Positions 43,119-51,180 of a DNA stretch of 64,000 nucleotides are shown here, piece by piece. Under the pieces are notes generated by a model. The model ran no database searches. It saw nothing but the letters and a program-made list of their open reading frames with translations, and was not told the DNA's origin. The stretch comes from DTKD01 sp050948905 (GTDB lineage Bacteria; Armatimonadota; UBA5829). A program made the translations under genes and the position numbers. The stretch is from contig JBMNES010000001.1 in assembly GCA_050948905.1 (NCBI GenBank), positions 558,001-622,000 on the forward strand, written 5' to 3'. Position 1 is the first letter of the stretch, and each line of letters begins with the position of its first letter.

Positions 43119-43147
43119 GGCCCGGCCAGCATAAATCTGACCGGGCC
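43119..43147 (-). terminator. Intercistronic hairpin between the Ig-repeat and barrel genes
   Basis: On the minus strand GGCCCGGTCAG pairs with CTGGCCGGGCC (11 bp, one G-U) around a 7-base loop, followed by GTTTGG. On the plus strand the G-U pair becomes a C-A mismatch, so the structure is built for the minus-strand RNA. The T-run is weak, so it may be a partial terminator or an mRNA stabiliser that sets the ratio of the two proteins. Confidence 0.6.
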
Positions 43148-43157
43148 ATAGATATAA

Positions 43158-45185
43158 CTAGGGAAGGACCGTGAACGTCTTTTTGAGAGTAACGTTAGAG
43201 CCTGCTCCGCCAGATGGGATTGTGACAGTCACAAGACCCTCACCTGCCTCTGTTGGGCTTGCAGAATCAATGCTGGTCAACAGGGTGAACATCGCAACTC
43301 CATCGCTGGTTTGGTCGGTCGGAGACAGCAGAGTCCCCTTGCTGGTAACCGCGCTGACTGTCGTATTGTCAACAATCGGGTGATTGTTGGCGTCCCTGGC
43401 CGTCACAGTGACGGTAGCCTGTCCGCCGGATTTAGCTAATGAATCAGGAGTAATAACAAGCTCGCAGTTTCCTTCAACCGGAGGACCAGAGAATATAATG
43501 GTCAGAGGCGGGCTTGTGACTCCGCCAGCGGTGGCAGTTACCACAACATTACCATCTCCAGCGCTTCCGTCAGCTTTCAGCACTGCCGTCGCCTGACCGC
43601 CGACAGTAGTAGTGACGTTGGAGATAGCGCCGTGGGTAGATGAGAAGACAACCTGCGTGCCATCCGGAACCGTAAGCCCGCCAGTCGCCATAACCAACGC
43701 TGTAAGGTTGGTCTCGTTGCCCACAGCGTTGCGAATGTTCATTCTATCCGCGTTTAGACCCACGCTGCCGACCTCTGTAGAGGCAATAGGCGTGAAGGTG
43801 ACCGCGATGGTGTTCTCCAAATCGCTTGCCGGGGCAGGAATATTGGACGGCTGTGACGTCAACACCTTTGCCTTGACCGTCGCCACACCCGGCAGACTCT
43901 TGACCCCGCCTGCATCCTTAGTAATCAGACTCGCGGTAGCAACACCGTTTTTAGTGGTGGCTTGTGCGGTGATAGTGCCGTTGCCGCCTCCGCTGCCATC
44001 AGGCTCAACAGAGAATGTGACGACCGTTCCGTCCGTAGCCGGATTCCCGCCAGCATCGGCAACCTCCGCCGTGATTTTCGCCAGCGAGTTGCCGTCACAC
44101 GGCAGTGACGACGCGTTGCTGGTGAGGTTGACAATGGTCGGTGGCCCCGCCTGGACGGTGATGGTAGTCGTAGCCGTGCTGTTCAGATATTTGGCCGTGA
44201 CCACAGCCTTACCCGCGCGGTCGCTGGTGAAGACAGCGGTGGCTTTCCCACCTGCTCCGATAGACGCGGTGTCGGCTATATCTCCAAATGTCGAACTAAA
44301 GGTCACGCTCCCACTTGCAGCCGGGTTGCCCATAATGTCGAAGCAGGTCGCTTCTACGGTAGTCTGGGTAACCGTGCCGCCGCTGCCGACGATTTGAATG
44401 GTCTTGGGGCTGGCGGTGAGTTCTACGCTTGATGTAAACGAAACGGTTGTCGTCCTGGACTTGCCCGCGCATCTGACCGTAACCGTGGCCTCGGGAGCTG
44501 TGTCGATTGCGGAATCGTAGGTCAAAACCGCCTTCGCAGCGCCGGCCATCGTCCTTGTCTGGGTATGATCAAGCGTTCCCGCAGTGGTGTTGAAAATAGC
44601 AAGGGTGCCATCTTCAATTGCGTCACCGTTGGCCTTGTTGACCTTAGCCGTAAGATTTACGGTGACTTTCACGTTGCCATCGTTATCAAGGACGCTGTTT
44701 TTTTGGGCGGTGAGTGTGATCGAATCTGCCTTCGGCCCTCCGCCGCCGCCTCCCCCACCGCTGGCCAGCGCAGCAATTAATCCTACCGCGGCCACGATGC
44801 CGATAACTTTCCAAGTAGATGACTTGGACTTAGCAGCGGGAGGGTTGGACGTAATCGGCGCCGCATCGCCCGGCTTGACGGTATAGCCCTGCTGCAAATC
44901 ATAAATTTCAATCCGGGATATCCCCCAGTTGACATCTATTACTCTATATTTCGCTATCTCCTTGCCATCTCTCTGGATGGATCCGGTAGCGCCGACTGAT
45001 ATGCCTTCGGCCTTGCCAGCGCTGATATGTGTATCGCCGGCAAGATTAGTGACGCTGGAAATCGTCACCGATTCAAGCTTCGATTTGTCCGCAGCGAATG
45101 CCGGTGACATAATCGACATCAGCATAGCAATAATCAGCATCACAGAAAGACGTCCGGACAGCGTTCTAGTCATCCCTGCTATCAT
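43158..45185 (-). CDS. Exported protein with repeated bacterial Ig-like domains
   Basis: A 675-residue protein. Signal peptide (GRLSVMLIIAMLMSIMSPAF), a small beta-rich domain at about 35-105 (AGKAEGISVGATGSIQRDGK), then a membrane segment WKVIGIVAAVGLIAALA followed by SGGGGGGGG. Five to six Big_1/invasin-type domains follow, each with a DGT(V/L/Q)V-F-S/N-T-GT pattern such as VPDGTQVVFSSTHGAISN. It is probably anchored in the envelope and exposed. I use the ATG at 45185 (GGAGG ten bases upstream); the ATG at 45173 is possible. The adjacent downstream barrel gene suggests a joint role in the outer membrane. Confidence 0.78.
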   Translation of the reverse strand: MIAGMTRTLSGRLSVMLIIAMLMSIMSPAFAADKSKLESVTISSVTNLAGDTHISAGKAEGISVGATGSIQRDGKEIAKYRVIDVNWGISRIEIYDLQQGYTVKPGDAAPITSNPPAAKSKSSTWKVIGIVAAVGLIAALASGGGGGGGGPKADSITLTAQKNSVLDNDGNVKVTVNLTAKVNKANGDAIEDGTLAIFNTTAGTLDHTQTRTMAGAAKAVLTYDSAIDTAPEATVTVRCAGKSRTTTVSFTSSVELTASPKTIQIVGSGGTVTQTTVEATCFDIMGNPAASGSVTFSSTFGDIADTASIGAGGKATAVFTSDRAGKAVVTAKYLNSTATTTITVQAGPPTIVNLTSNASSLPCDGNSLAKITAEVADAGGNPATDGTVVTFSVEPDGSGGGNGTITAQATTKNGVATASLITKDAGGVKSLPGVATVKAKVLTSQPSNIPAPASDLENTIAVTFTPIASTEVGSVGLNADRMNIRNAVGNETNLTALVMATGGLTVPDGTQVVFSSTHGAISNVTTTVGGQATAVLKADGSAGDGNVVVTATAGGVTSPPLTIIFSGPPVEGNCELVITPDSLAKSGGQATVTVTARDANNHPIVDNTTVSAVTSKGTLLSPTDQTSDGVAMFTLLTSIDSASPTEAGEGLVTVTIPSGGAGSNVTLKKTFTVLP

Positions 45186-45480
45186 TCTTAACCTGCCTCC
45201 AAGTTGGGTCGGCACCGTCAAACAGATGAGACGGAGCCTATAACCACAGCCATATTAACTGACGAGAAGTATCGATTCCAAAGTTCCATTGGGCCTACAG
45301 ATATGGGACTAACCGCCCAACTGATAAAGACATCGTCAGCAAGCGATACCATTATCGGTCATAAGCGGCATCGACTACAGACCTGCTGAGCCGTTATCAC
45401 CTAGTAATTAGGGCAAAGACGACAACAATCCTGCTTTATGAACTTCTAAACAGGATGGTCGAAGATTGTAAGACTAAGAA
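45186..45480 (-). other. Long leader region of the Ig-repeat gene, possible structured RNA
   Basis: About 295 bases of non-repetitive sequence upstream of the gene. A possible three-way fold on the minus strand has closing stem CAGCA/TGCTG (45388-45384 with 45341-45337) enclosing a CGATA-ATGG-TATCG hairpin (45357-45344) and a GGTC/GACC arm. It matches no riboswitch class I recognise, and competing pairings exist (CGGC/GCCG). A promoter could not be fixed. Confidence 0.25.
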
Positions 45481-45991
45481 AGCTTGATCGGACTTAGAGC
45501 CTCAGATATCAGATAGCCGAAAAAGCAGATTTCTCGCTGCGCTCGAAATGACAATGGGTGTACGTTCGAAATGACCTGGGCGCCGCCCGGGATGACCATG
45601 GACGTCCCGGGATGACGATGGACGTCCGTCCGGAATGACAATGGGCCGCTCGAAATGACAAAGACCTGCCCGGAATGACAATGAGCACCTGCTCGAAATG
45701 ACATAGGGTTGTGACGTGATCCTGCGACTGCGCGCAGGATGACGGTATTTGGGCGCAGAACGACGGATGGTATGTCTGAGTTCTGAACAGTGAAAATGCA
45801 GGGGCCGGTTTCTATCCCGGCCCGTTTGTGTACCGAGAAGGGTTTGGCCGAGACGGAGATCGGCCACTACGGTTTAGAAGTTGGAGGTTGGAATTCGATT
45901 TGAGGCGGCGATTCGGAGATCGCCGCAATCGGGTTTAGAGGAGGCAATTCGGAGATTGCCTCCTATCTATGCAGGAAGGCGTATTAGAAAG
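45481..45991. repeat. Repeat-filled gap with families A, B, C and D
   Basis: Family A with lead-in at about 45487-45553, then degenerate CGAAATGACAA-type units, family B at about 45715-45741, and one copy of the D-C cassette from about 45795. The C hairpins here have stems GGCGGCGAT/ATCGCCGC and GAGGCAAT/ATTGCCTC, compensated variants of the usual stem. No gene is visible. Confidence 0.85.
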
Positions 45992-48900
45992 TCACTTCGC
46001 CTGGCTCATATATTGGTCTACCGGCAGGCATTCCGGCATTTCGCCGCGTTGTTTGGAGCGCAGCGCTACCAAAAGCGCCTCTGCCGTATCCAGCGAAGTC
46101 AGGCACGGAATATATCGCTGCACACTAGCCTTGCGAATCACGGACGCCTCCTGCTCTATTTTCTTATCCTTTGAAGCAGTGTTTATCAACAGATCAATCT
46201 TGTTGCCCGCGATCAAATCCATCATATTGAGTTGGTCGCTGCTGCTGATCTTGCCGACCTCAGTGGCAGTAACGCCATTTGCGTTGAGGTAATGAGCTGT
46301 TCCCTCTGTCGCGTAAACGGAATAGTCCAGATCGTTTACGAACGCGCGGATTATCGGCAGGGCTTCTTCTTTATCCTGGTCGGCGATAGTGGCGATCATT
46401 TTGCCGCCAATAGGCGCATCAAGACCCGATGCGATCATCGCCTTATATAACGCACGTGCGAAGTCCCGGTCTATGCCCATAATCTCGCCGGTGGACTTCA
46501 TTTCGGGGCCTAATGAGACATCGACCTCCGTCAATTTCTGGAAGCTGAAAACCGGCGCTTTGACAGCAAGGCTGCTCTGCTGTTTATATAGACCGGAACT
46601 GTAGCCCTGCTCCTTCAAGCTCCTGCCAAGGACCACGTTTGTGGCGACCTGGATCATAGGAACCCCGGTTATTTTGCTGAGATACGGGACAGTGCGGCTG
46701 GCGCGGGGGTTGACCTCGATTACCTGCACCTCGTCGCCGTCGACCACGAACTGGCAGTTCATCAGCCCGCGCACCTCCAACGCCATCGCGAGTTTGGTGG
46801 CGTGTGAGACGATCTGATCGATTATGTCCTGTGATATAGTCTGCGGCGGACAAACGGCCATACTGTCGCCGGAATGAACCCCTGCACGCTCTATATGCTC
46901 CATAATACCCGGGATAAGGCAGTCGACGCCGTCGGCGATGACATCCACCTCGACCTCTTTGCCCATCACGTATCTATCGACCAGAATCGGCGCGTCTGGG
47001 TCGGGGGAGATGTCGACCGCGTGTTTCATATATTGCCTGAGTTCAGCCTCGGTGTAGACTATCTCCATCGCGCGACCGCCGAGCACATAACTCGGCCTCA
47101 CAAGGACGGGATAGCCTATCTCCTTTGCGACCTGCACTGCCTCGTCGACTCCGAATATAGCGCGGCCGGCGGGTTTCGGGATGTCGAGGTCGCGCAGAAT
47201 CTTCTCGAACTTGTCGCGGTCCTCGGCGATGTCTATCGACTTGAAATCGGAACCGAATATCGGCACCCCCATCGCATGCAGGGGTTTGGCGAGGTTGATC
47301 GCTGTCTGGCCGCCGAATTGCAAAATGACCCCGTCGGGCTGCTCATAAGCAATGACGTTGAGCACATCCTCTAAGGTCAGCGGCTCGAAGTAGAGCCTGT
47401 CGGAGGTGTCGAAGTCGGTGGAGACGGTTTCGGGATTGTTGTTGATTATGATCGACTCATACCCGGCCTCACGAAGCGCCCAGGCAGAATGGACCGAGCA
47501 GTAGTCGAACTCTACGCCCTGTCCAATGCGAATAGGGCCGGAACCGATGACTATGGCCTTAGGCCGGGTATTGCATTCCGCGGCGTATTCCAGACTGCAT
47601 CCGGTCTCGTCCTCGGTCTCCTGAGAAGAATAGAAATACGGCGTCTGCGCATCGAACTCGGCGGCGCAGGTGTCGACCATTTTATAAACAGGCAGCATGC
47701 CGTATTTTTTCTGGATAAACCGGAGCTGATTCTCCAGCGCGCCGGTGAGATGGGAAATCACCTTATCCGGGAATCGCATCGCCTTTGCACGACTAAGCAG
47801 ATCCATTGCGTCCGCGTGAGATGCTATCTGGCCTGAAGTCAGCGCCCGAATCTTCGCTGCGTGATCTCGCAGGTCGTTTTCCATATCTACTATGTTTTTG
47901 ATTTTATTTATGAACCAGGGGTCTACCTTGGAAAGATCAGCCACCCACGCGACCGCCCTGCCCCGCCTCAGCGCCTCGGCGATCAGGAATACCCGCTCGT
48001 CGGTGGCCTTCGCCAGGCCGTTCTCAATATCCTCGTCACTGATTTCGTCCGCGTTCTTCAGCCTCAGCCACTGCAAGCCGATCTCCAAAGACCGGACGGC
48101 TTTCATCATAGCCCCTTCAAAGGTATGATCTATGCTCATAACCTCGCCAGTGGCTTTCATCTGAGTGCCTACGGTGCGATCAGCCTGATAGAATTTATCG
48201 AACGGCCACCGCGGGATTTTGGCTACGATATAGTCGATTGTCGGCTCGAATGCGGCTTTGGTGGTGCCGGTGACAGCGTTTGGAATCTCATCAAGGTTTA
48301 GTCCGACAGCGATTTTGGCAGCAACACGAGCTATGGGGAAGCCAGTAGCCTTTGATGCAAGAGCGGAAGATCGGCTGACCCTTGGATTGACCTCGATAAC
48401 ATAATATTCGAACCCATTCGGGTTCATCGCAAGCTGGACGTTGCAACCGCCCTCTATTCTGAGAGCACGGATGATCTTCAGCGACGCCATCCGCAGCATC
48501 TGGAACTCTTTTTCCGTAAGGGTTTGCATCGGAGCGACGACGATGGAGTCGCCCGTATGCACGCCCATCGGGTCGAAGTTTTCCATAGAACAAATCTGCA
48601 CGCAGGTGTCGTTGGCGTCGCGCATGACCTCAAACTCGAGCTCTTTCCAGCCGAGCAGGCAGCGCTCTATCATAACCTGGCTTTTGAGGGACAGTTTAAG
48701 CCCGCGGGCGCCGATTTCGAGCAATTCCTGCGGGTTATGGGCTACCCCACCGCCGGTTCCGCCCAGGGTGTATGCAGGTCTGACGATCAGCGGCCACGGC
48801 GGGTCTTCGTCGAGAATAGCCTCCAGTTCCTCGCGTGTCTGCACGATCCAGCTCTCCGGCACCGGTTCGCCTATGTCTCGCATAAGAGTACGGAACAGAT

Positions 48901-49288
48901 CCCGATCCTCCGCATCCTGGATCGAATCAAGCGGGGTGCCGAGAAGTTCTACATTATATTTATCCAAAACACCGGCGTTGGCCAGTTCTACGGCCAGGTT
49001 CAGTCCGGTCTGACCACCCAGAGTAGGCAGCAGACCGTCCGGCCGCTCTTTTTCTATAACGCGAGTGGCGAACTCCAGATTGATCGGCTCAATGTAGACT
49101 TTGTCCGCAATTTCGATGTCGGTCATAATGGTAGCTGGGTTGGAGTTTATTAGAACAACCGAGATACCCTCCTCCCGCAGCGCCCTGCACGCCTGGGTTC
49201 CCGCATAGTCGAACTCGGCTGCCTGGCCGATAATTATCGGCCCGCTTCCTACTACCATTACTTTTTTTAGATCAGCTCGTTTCGGCAT
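45992..49288 (-). CDS. carB: Carbamoyl-phosphate synthase large subunit
   Basis: A 1098-residue, full-length CarB with two homologous ATP-grasp halves. First half: VMVVGSGPIIIGQAAEFDYA and PTLGGQTGLNLAVELAN. Second half: AIVIGSGPIRIGQGVEFDYC and ILQFGGQTAINLAKPLHAMG. The C-terminal MGS-like regulatory domain follows from about residue 950. It makes carbamoyl phosphate from bicarbonate, ATP and ammonia, the latter normally delivered by CarA. Both ATP sites look intact. It lies 30 bases after carA with GGAG before the ATG. Last gene of the pyr operon. Confidence 0.97.
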   Translation of the reverse strand: MPKRADLKKVMVVGSGPIIIGQAAEFDYAGTQACRALREEGISVVLINSNPATIMTDIEIADKVYIEPINLEFATRVIEKERPDGLLPTLGGQTGLNLAVELANAGVLDKYNVELLGTPLDSIQDAEDRDLFRTLMRDIGEPVPESWIVQTREELEAILDEDPPWPLIVRPAYTLGGTGGGVAHNPQELLEIGARGLKLSLKSQVMIERCLLGWKELEFEVMRDANDTCVQICSMENFDPMGVHTGDSIVVAPMQTLTEKEFQMLRMASLKIIRALRIEGGCNVQLAMNPNGFEYYVIEVNPRVSRSSALASKATGFPIARVAAKIAVGLNLDEIPNAVTGTTKAAFEPTIDYIVAKIPRWPFDKFYQADRTVGTQMKATGEVMSIDHTFEGAMMKAVRSLEIGLQWLRLKNADEISDEDIENGLAKATDERVFLIAEALRRGRAVAWVADLSKVDPWFINKIKNIVDMENDLRDHAAKIRALTSGQIASHADAMDLLSRAKAMRFPDKVISHLTGALENQLRFIQKKYGMLPVYKMVDTCAAEFDAQTPYFYSSQETEDETGCSLEYAAECNTRPKAIVIGSGPIRIGQGVEFDYCSVHSAWALREAGYESIIINNNPETVSTDFDTSDRLYFEPLTLEDVLNVIAYEQPDGVILQFGGQTAINLAKPLHAMGVPIFGSDFKSIDIAEDRDKFEKILRDLDIPKPAGRAIFGVDEAVQVAKEIGYPVLVRPSYVLGGRAMEIVYTEAELRQYMKHAVDISPDPDAPILVDRYVMGKEVEVDVIADGVDCLIPGIMEHIERAGVHSGDSMAVCPPQTISQDIIDQIVSHATKLAMALEVRGLMNCQFVVDGDEVQVIEVNPRASRTVPYLSKITGVPMIQVATNVVLGRSLKEQGYSSGLYKQQSSLAVKAPVFSFQKLTEVDVSLGPEMKSTGEIMGIDRDFARALYKAMIASGLDAPIGGKMIATIADQDKEEALPIIRAFVNDLDYSVYATEGTAHYLNANGVTATEVGKISSSDQLNMMDLIAGNKIDLLINTASKDKKIEQEASVIRKASVQRYIPCLTSLDTAEALLVALRSKQRGEMPECLPVDQYMSQAK

Positions 49289-49318
49289 TGAATCTCCAAC
49301 TATTAAGCCCCGTCGTCG

Positions 49319-50377
49319 TTATTTTGGAGCGGCGACCGACTCTAAATACTCCTCGAAAAGTTGAGGTTCCGGTGCATATTGAATTGATAAAATCGGAAGG
49401 TTTTTATGTCGCAAACCCTCTATTGTGCCATCATTGAGGTTAATGGCGGTCACTTCAAATTGGTCTGAGAGCGACTCGGCATCGACGGCGAATCCGTGAT
49501 TTTGGGTAGTTATGCTCACTTTGCCTGTGACCAGGTTTTTGACGGGGTGATTGGCCCCTCTGTGACCATATTTGAGCTTGTTAATGTGCCCACCCATCGC
49601 GATAGACAGCAGTTGGTGACCCAGACCAATCCCCCAAATCGGCATTTTGCCGATCAGTTTGTGCATAGTCTCCAGAGGATTCGACAGAAGTCGAGGGTCC
49701 CCTGGCCCCGACGAGAACACGACTAAATCGGGGTTTAGATCCAGCACTGCCTCTGCCGAAGTATCGTGCGGCAGGACGGTGGTGTTGCAGGCTGATTGCG
49801 AAAATTGATTTAGCATAGAACGCGGGACGCCGAGGTCGATAATCGCTACGTGATATTTCGCTTGCGGTGATGAGCATGGGCACTCGTATACCTGGCCAGC
49901 CGAAAGTTGTTCTACGTAGTTGATGTCGCCGTAGACCGGACTCGCTTGAAGAGCGTTTTTGAGCTCGTCGCGGGTTAGTTCTGTGCTGATGGCTCCCATC
50001 ATTACGCCGTTCATCCGCAGGTGTCGGGTCAGGGCGCGAGTGTCGATTCCCTCTATCGAGATGGCTCCGTTTTGCTGCAAATAATCCGCCAGGCTGCCGT
50101 TTGATCGCCAGTTGCTGGGTTTGTCGCAGAGTTGGTGCACGATAAGGCCTTTTGCCTGAAATCTCTCCGACTCCTGATCCGCGTCGTTTACGCCGTAGTT
50201 TCCAATCAGCGGATAGGTGAGGGTAATCAGTTGGCCGGCGTATGAAGGATCAGTGAGCTTCTCCTGGTAGCCGATCATTGAAGTGTCAAATACCACTTCG
50301 CCGACCACAGTGCCGGGCGCACCGATGGATATTCCTTCGAATGTGGTTCCGTCTTCGAGTAATAATACAGCCTTCAA
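49319..50377 (-). CDS. carA: Carbamoyl-phosphate synthase small subunit lacking glutaminase catalytic residues
   Basis: A 352-residue CarA with an ordinary N-terminal interface domain (DTSMIGYQEKLTDPSYAGQL) and a class-I glutaminase fold (SSGPGDP, GHRGANHPVK, TTQNHGFAV). The nucleophile motif GICLGHQ reads GIGLGHQLL: Gly251 (codon GGT at 49627-49625) replaces the cysteine. The HPE motif reads QYAPEP: Ala335 (GCA at 49375-49373) replaces the histidine. Both cannot easily be sequencing errors, since the frame and all other motifs are intact. Hydrolysis of glutamine should be lost, leaving a structural subunit. It starts with TTG after GGAG. Confidence 0.95.
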   Translation of the reverse strand: MKAVLLLEDGTTFEGISIGAPGTVVGEVVFDTSMIGYQEKLTDPSYAGQLITLTYPLIGNYGVNDADQESERFQAKGLIVHQLCDKPSNWRSNGSLADYLQQNGAISIEGIDTRALTRHLRMNGVMMGAISTELTRDELKNALQASPVYGDINYVEQLSAGQVYECPCSSPQAKYHVAIIDLGVPRSMLNQFSQSACNTTVLPHDTSAEAVLDLNPDLVVFSSGPGDPRLLSNPLETMHKLIGKMPIWGIGLGHQLLSIAMGGHINKLKYGHRGANHPVKNLVTGKVSITTQNHGFAVDAESLSDQFEVTAINLNDGTIEGLRHKNLPILSIQYAPEPQLFEEYLESVAAPK

Positions 50378-50580
50378 ATTTTACTCCAATTTGTCTGCCG
50401 AAGCAGGTGTGGCCGGGATGGAAACCGGCCACTACGTTTATTGTGCCAGCTTGATATTCGCTTTCAGGGGGTGGCGATTCGGAGATCGCCACCCATCGCA
50501 ACTTTTCGGTTTCAGGGTGGCGATTCGGAGATCGCCACCCATCTCACAACCGTCAACCGATAACCAACAACCGACAACCT
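50378..50580. repeat. Repeat cassette inside the pyr operon
   Basis: Between pyrE and carA lie a family-D hairpin (GTGGCCGG-GATGGAAA-CCGGCCAC, about 50409-50432), two family-C hairpins with the full GGTGGCGAT/ATCGCCACC stem (about 50463-50486 and 50517-50540), and a short heptamer array. No terminator-like T-run or promoter is obvious, so carA-carB probably remain on the same transcript. Confidence 0.82.
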
Positions 50581-51180
50581 CTACCCGCCAAACTGATTTG
50601 CTGCAATAAATTCGGCGACTTTTGATTGCATTGATGGATCTACTTTTCCGGCTGCGACTAATACGGCAAGTATCTCGCTTAATGTGCCGAGTGAATGCAG
50701 GTTATAGCCTGATTTAGCGAGGATTTTGCCCCCGCCCTGCTCTCTGTCCAGAATAATCAACACGTCTCTGACCACCAACCCAGCCTCAGTCAGAGGAGCA
50801 ATGGCTTCGATTTTTGAGGCGCCGTCGGTGATGATATCGTCGATAACCAACACCTTGTCTCCCTCGGTATACTCGCCCTCGATGAGCTTTTTGGTGCCGT
50901 AGTCCTTCGCCTCTTTTCGCGGGTAGATCATCGGGATTGACGAAGCCAGGCTTGTCGCCACCCCCAGCGGCAGCCCCGCATAGGGTATCCCCGCGATCCT
51001 GTCGCAGCCGATCTGCTTCACTCTGTCGCCCAGCGCCTCGCCGATCTCCTTCAATAGAGCTGGTTTGCCGACCAGCCCGCGAAAGTCACAATATACCGGT
51101 GACATAATCCCGCTCTTCAATTTGAACTCGCCGAACTTGATGCAGCCGGCGTCGAATATTTTCAGATAAAGGTTATTCAT
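50581..51180 (-). CDS. pyrE: Orotate phosphoribosyltransferase
   Basis: A 199-residue type-I phosphoribosyltransferase that joins orotate and PRPP to form OMP. The PRPP motif VLVIDDIITDGASKIEAI is intact, and the N-terminal FKLKSGIMSPVYCDFRGL is the orotate-side motif. The ATG at 51180 is preferred over an in-frame GTG at 51186; the start overlaps the end of pyrC by eight bases. pyrF and pyrD are not in the window. Confidence 0.95.
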   Translation of the reverse strand: MNNLYLKIFDAGCIKFGEFKLKSGIMSPVYCDFRGLVGKPALLKEIGEALGDRVKQIGCDRIAGIPYAGLPLGVATSLASSIPMIYPRKEAKDYGTKKLIEGEYTEGDKVLVIDDIITDGASKIEAIAPLTEAGLVVRDVLIILDREQGGGKILAKSGYNLHSLGTLSEILAVLVAAGKVDPSMQSKVAEFIAANQFGG

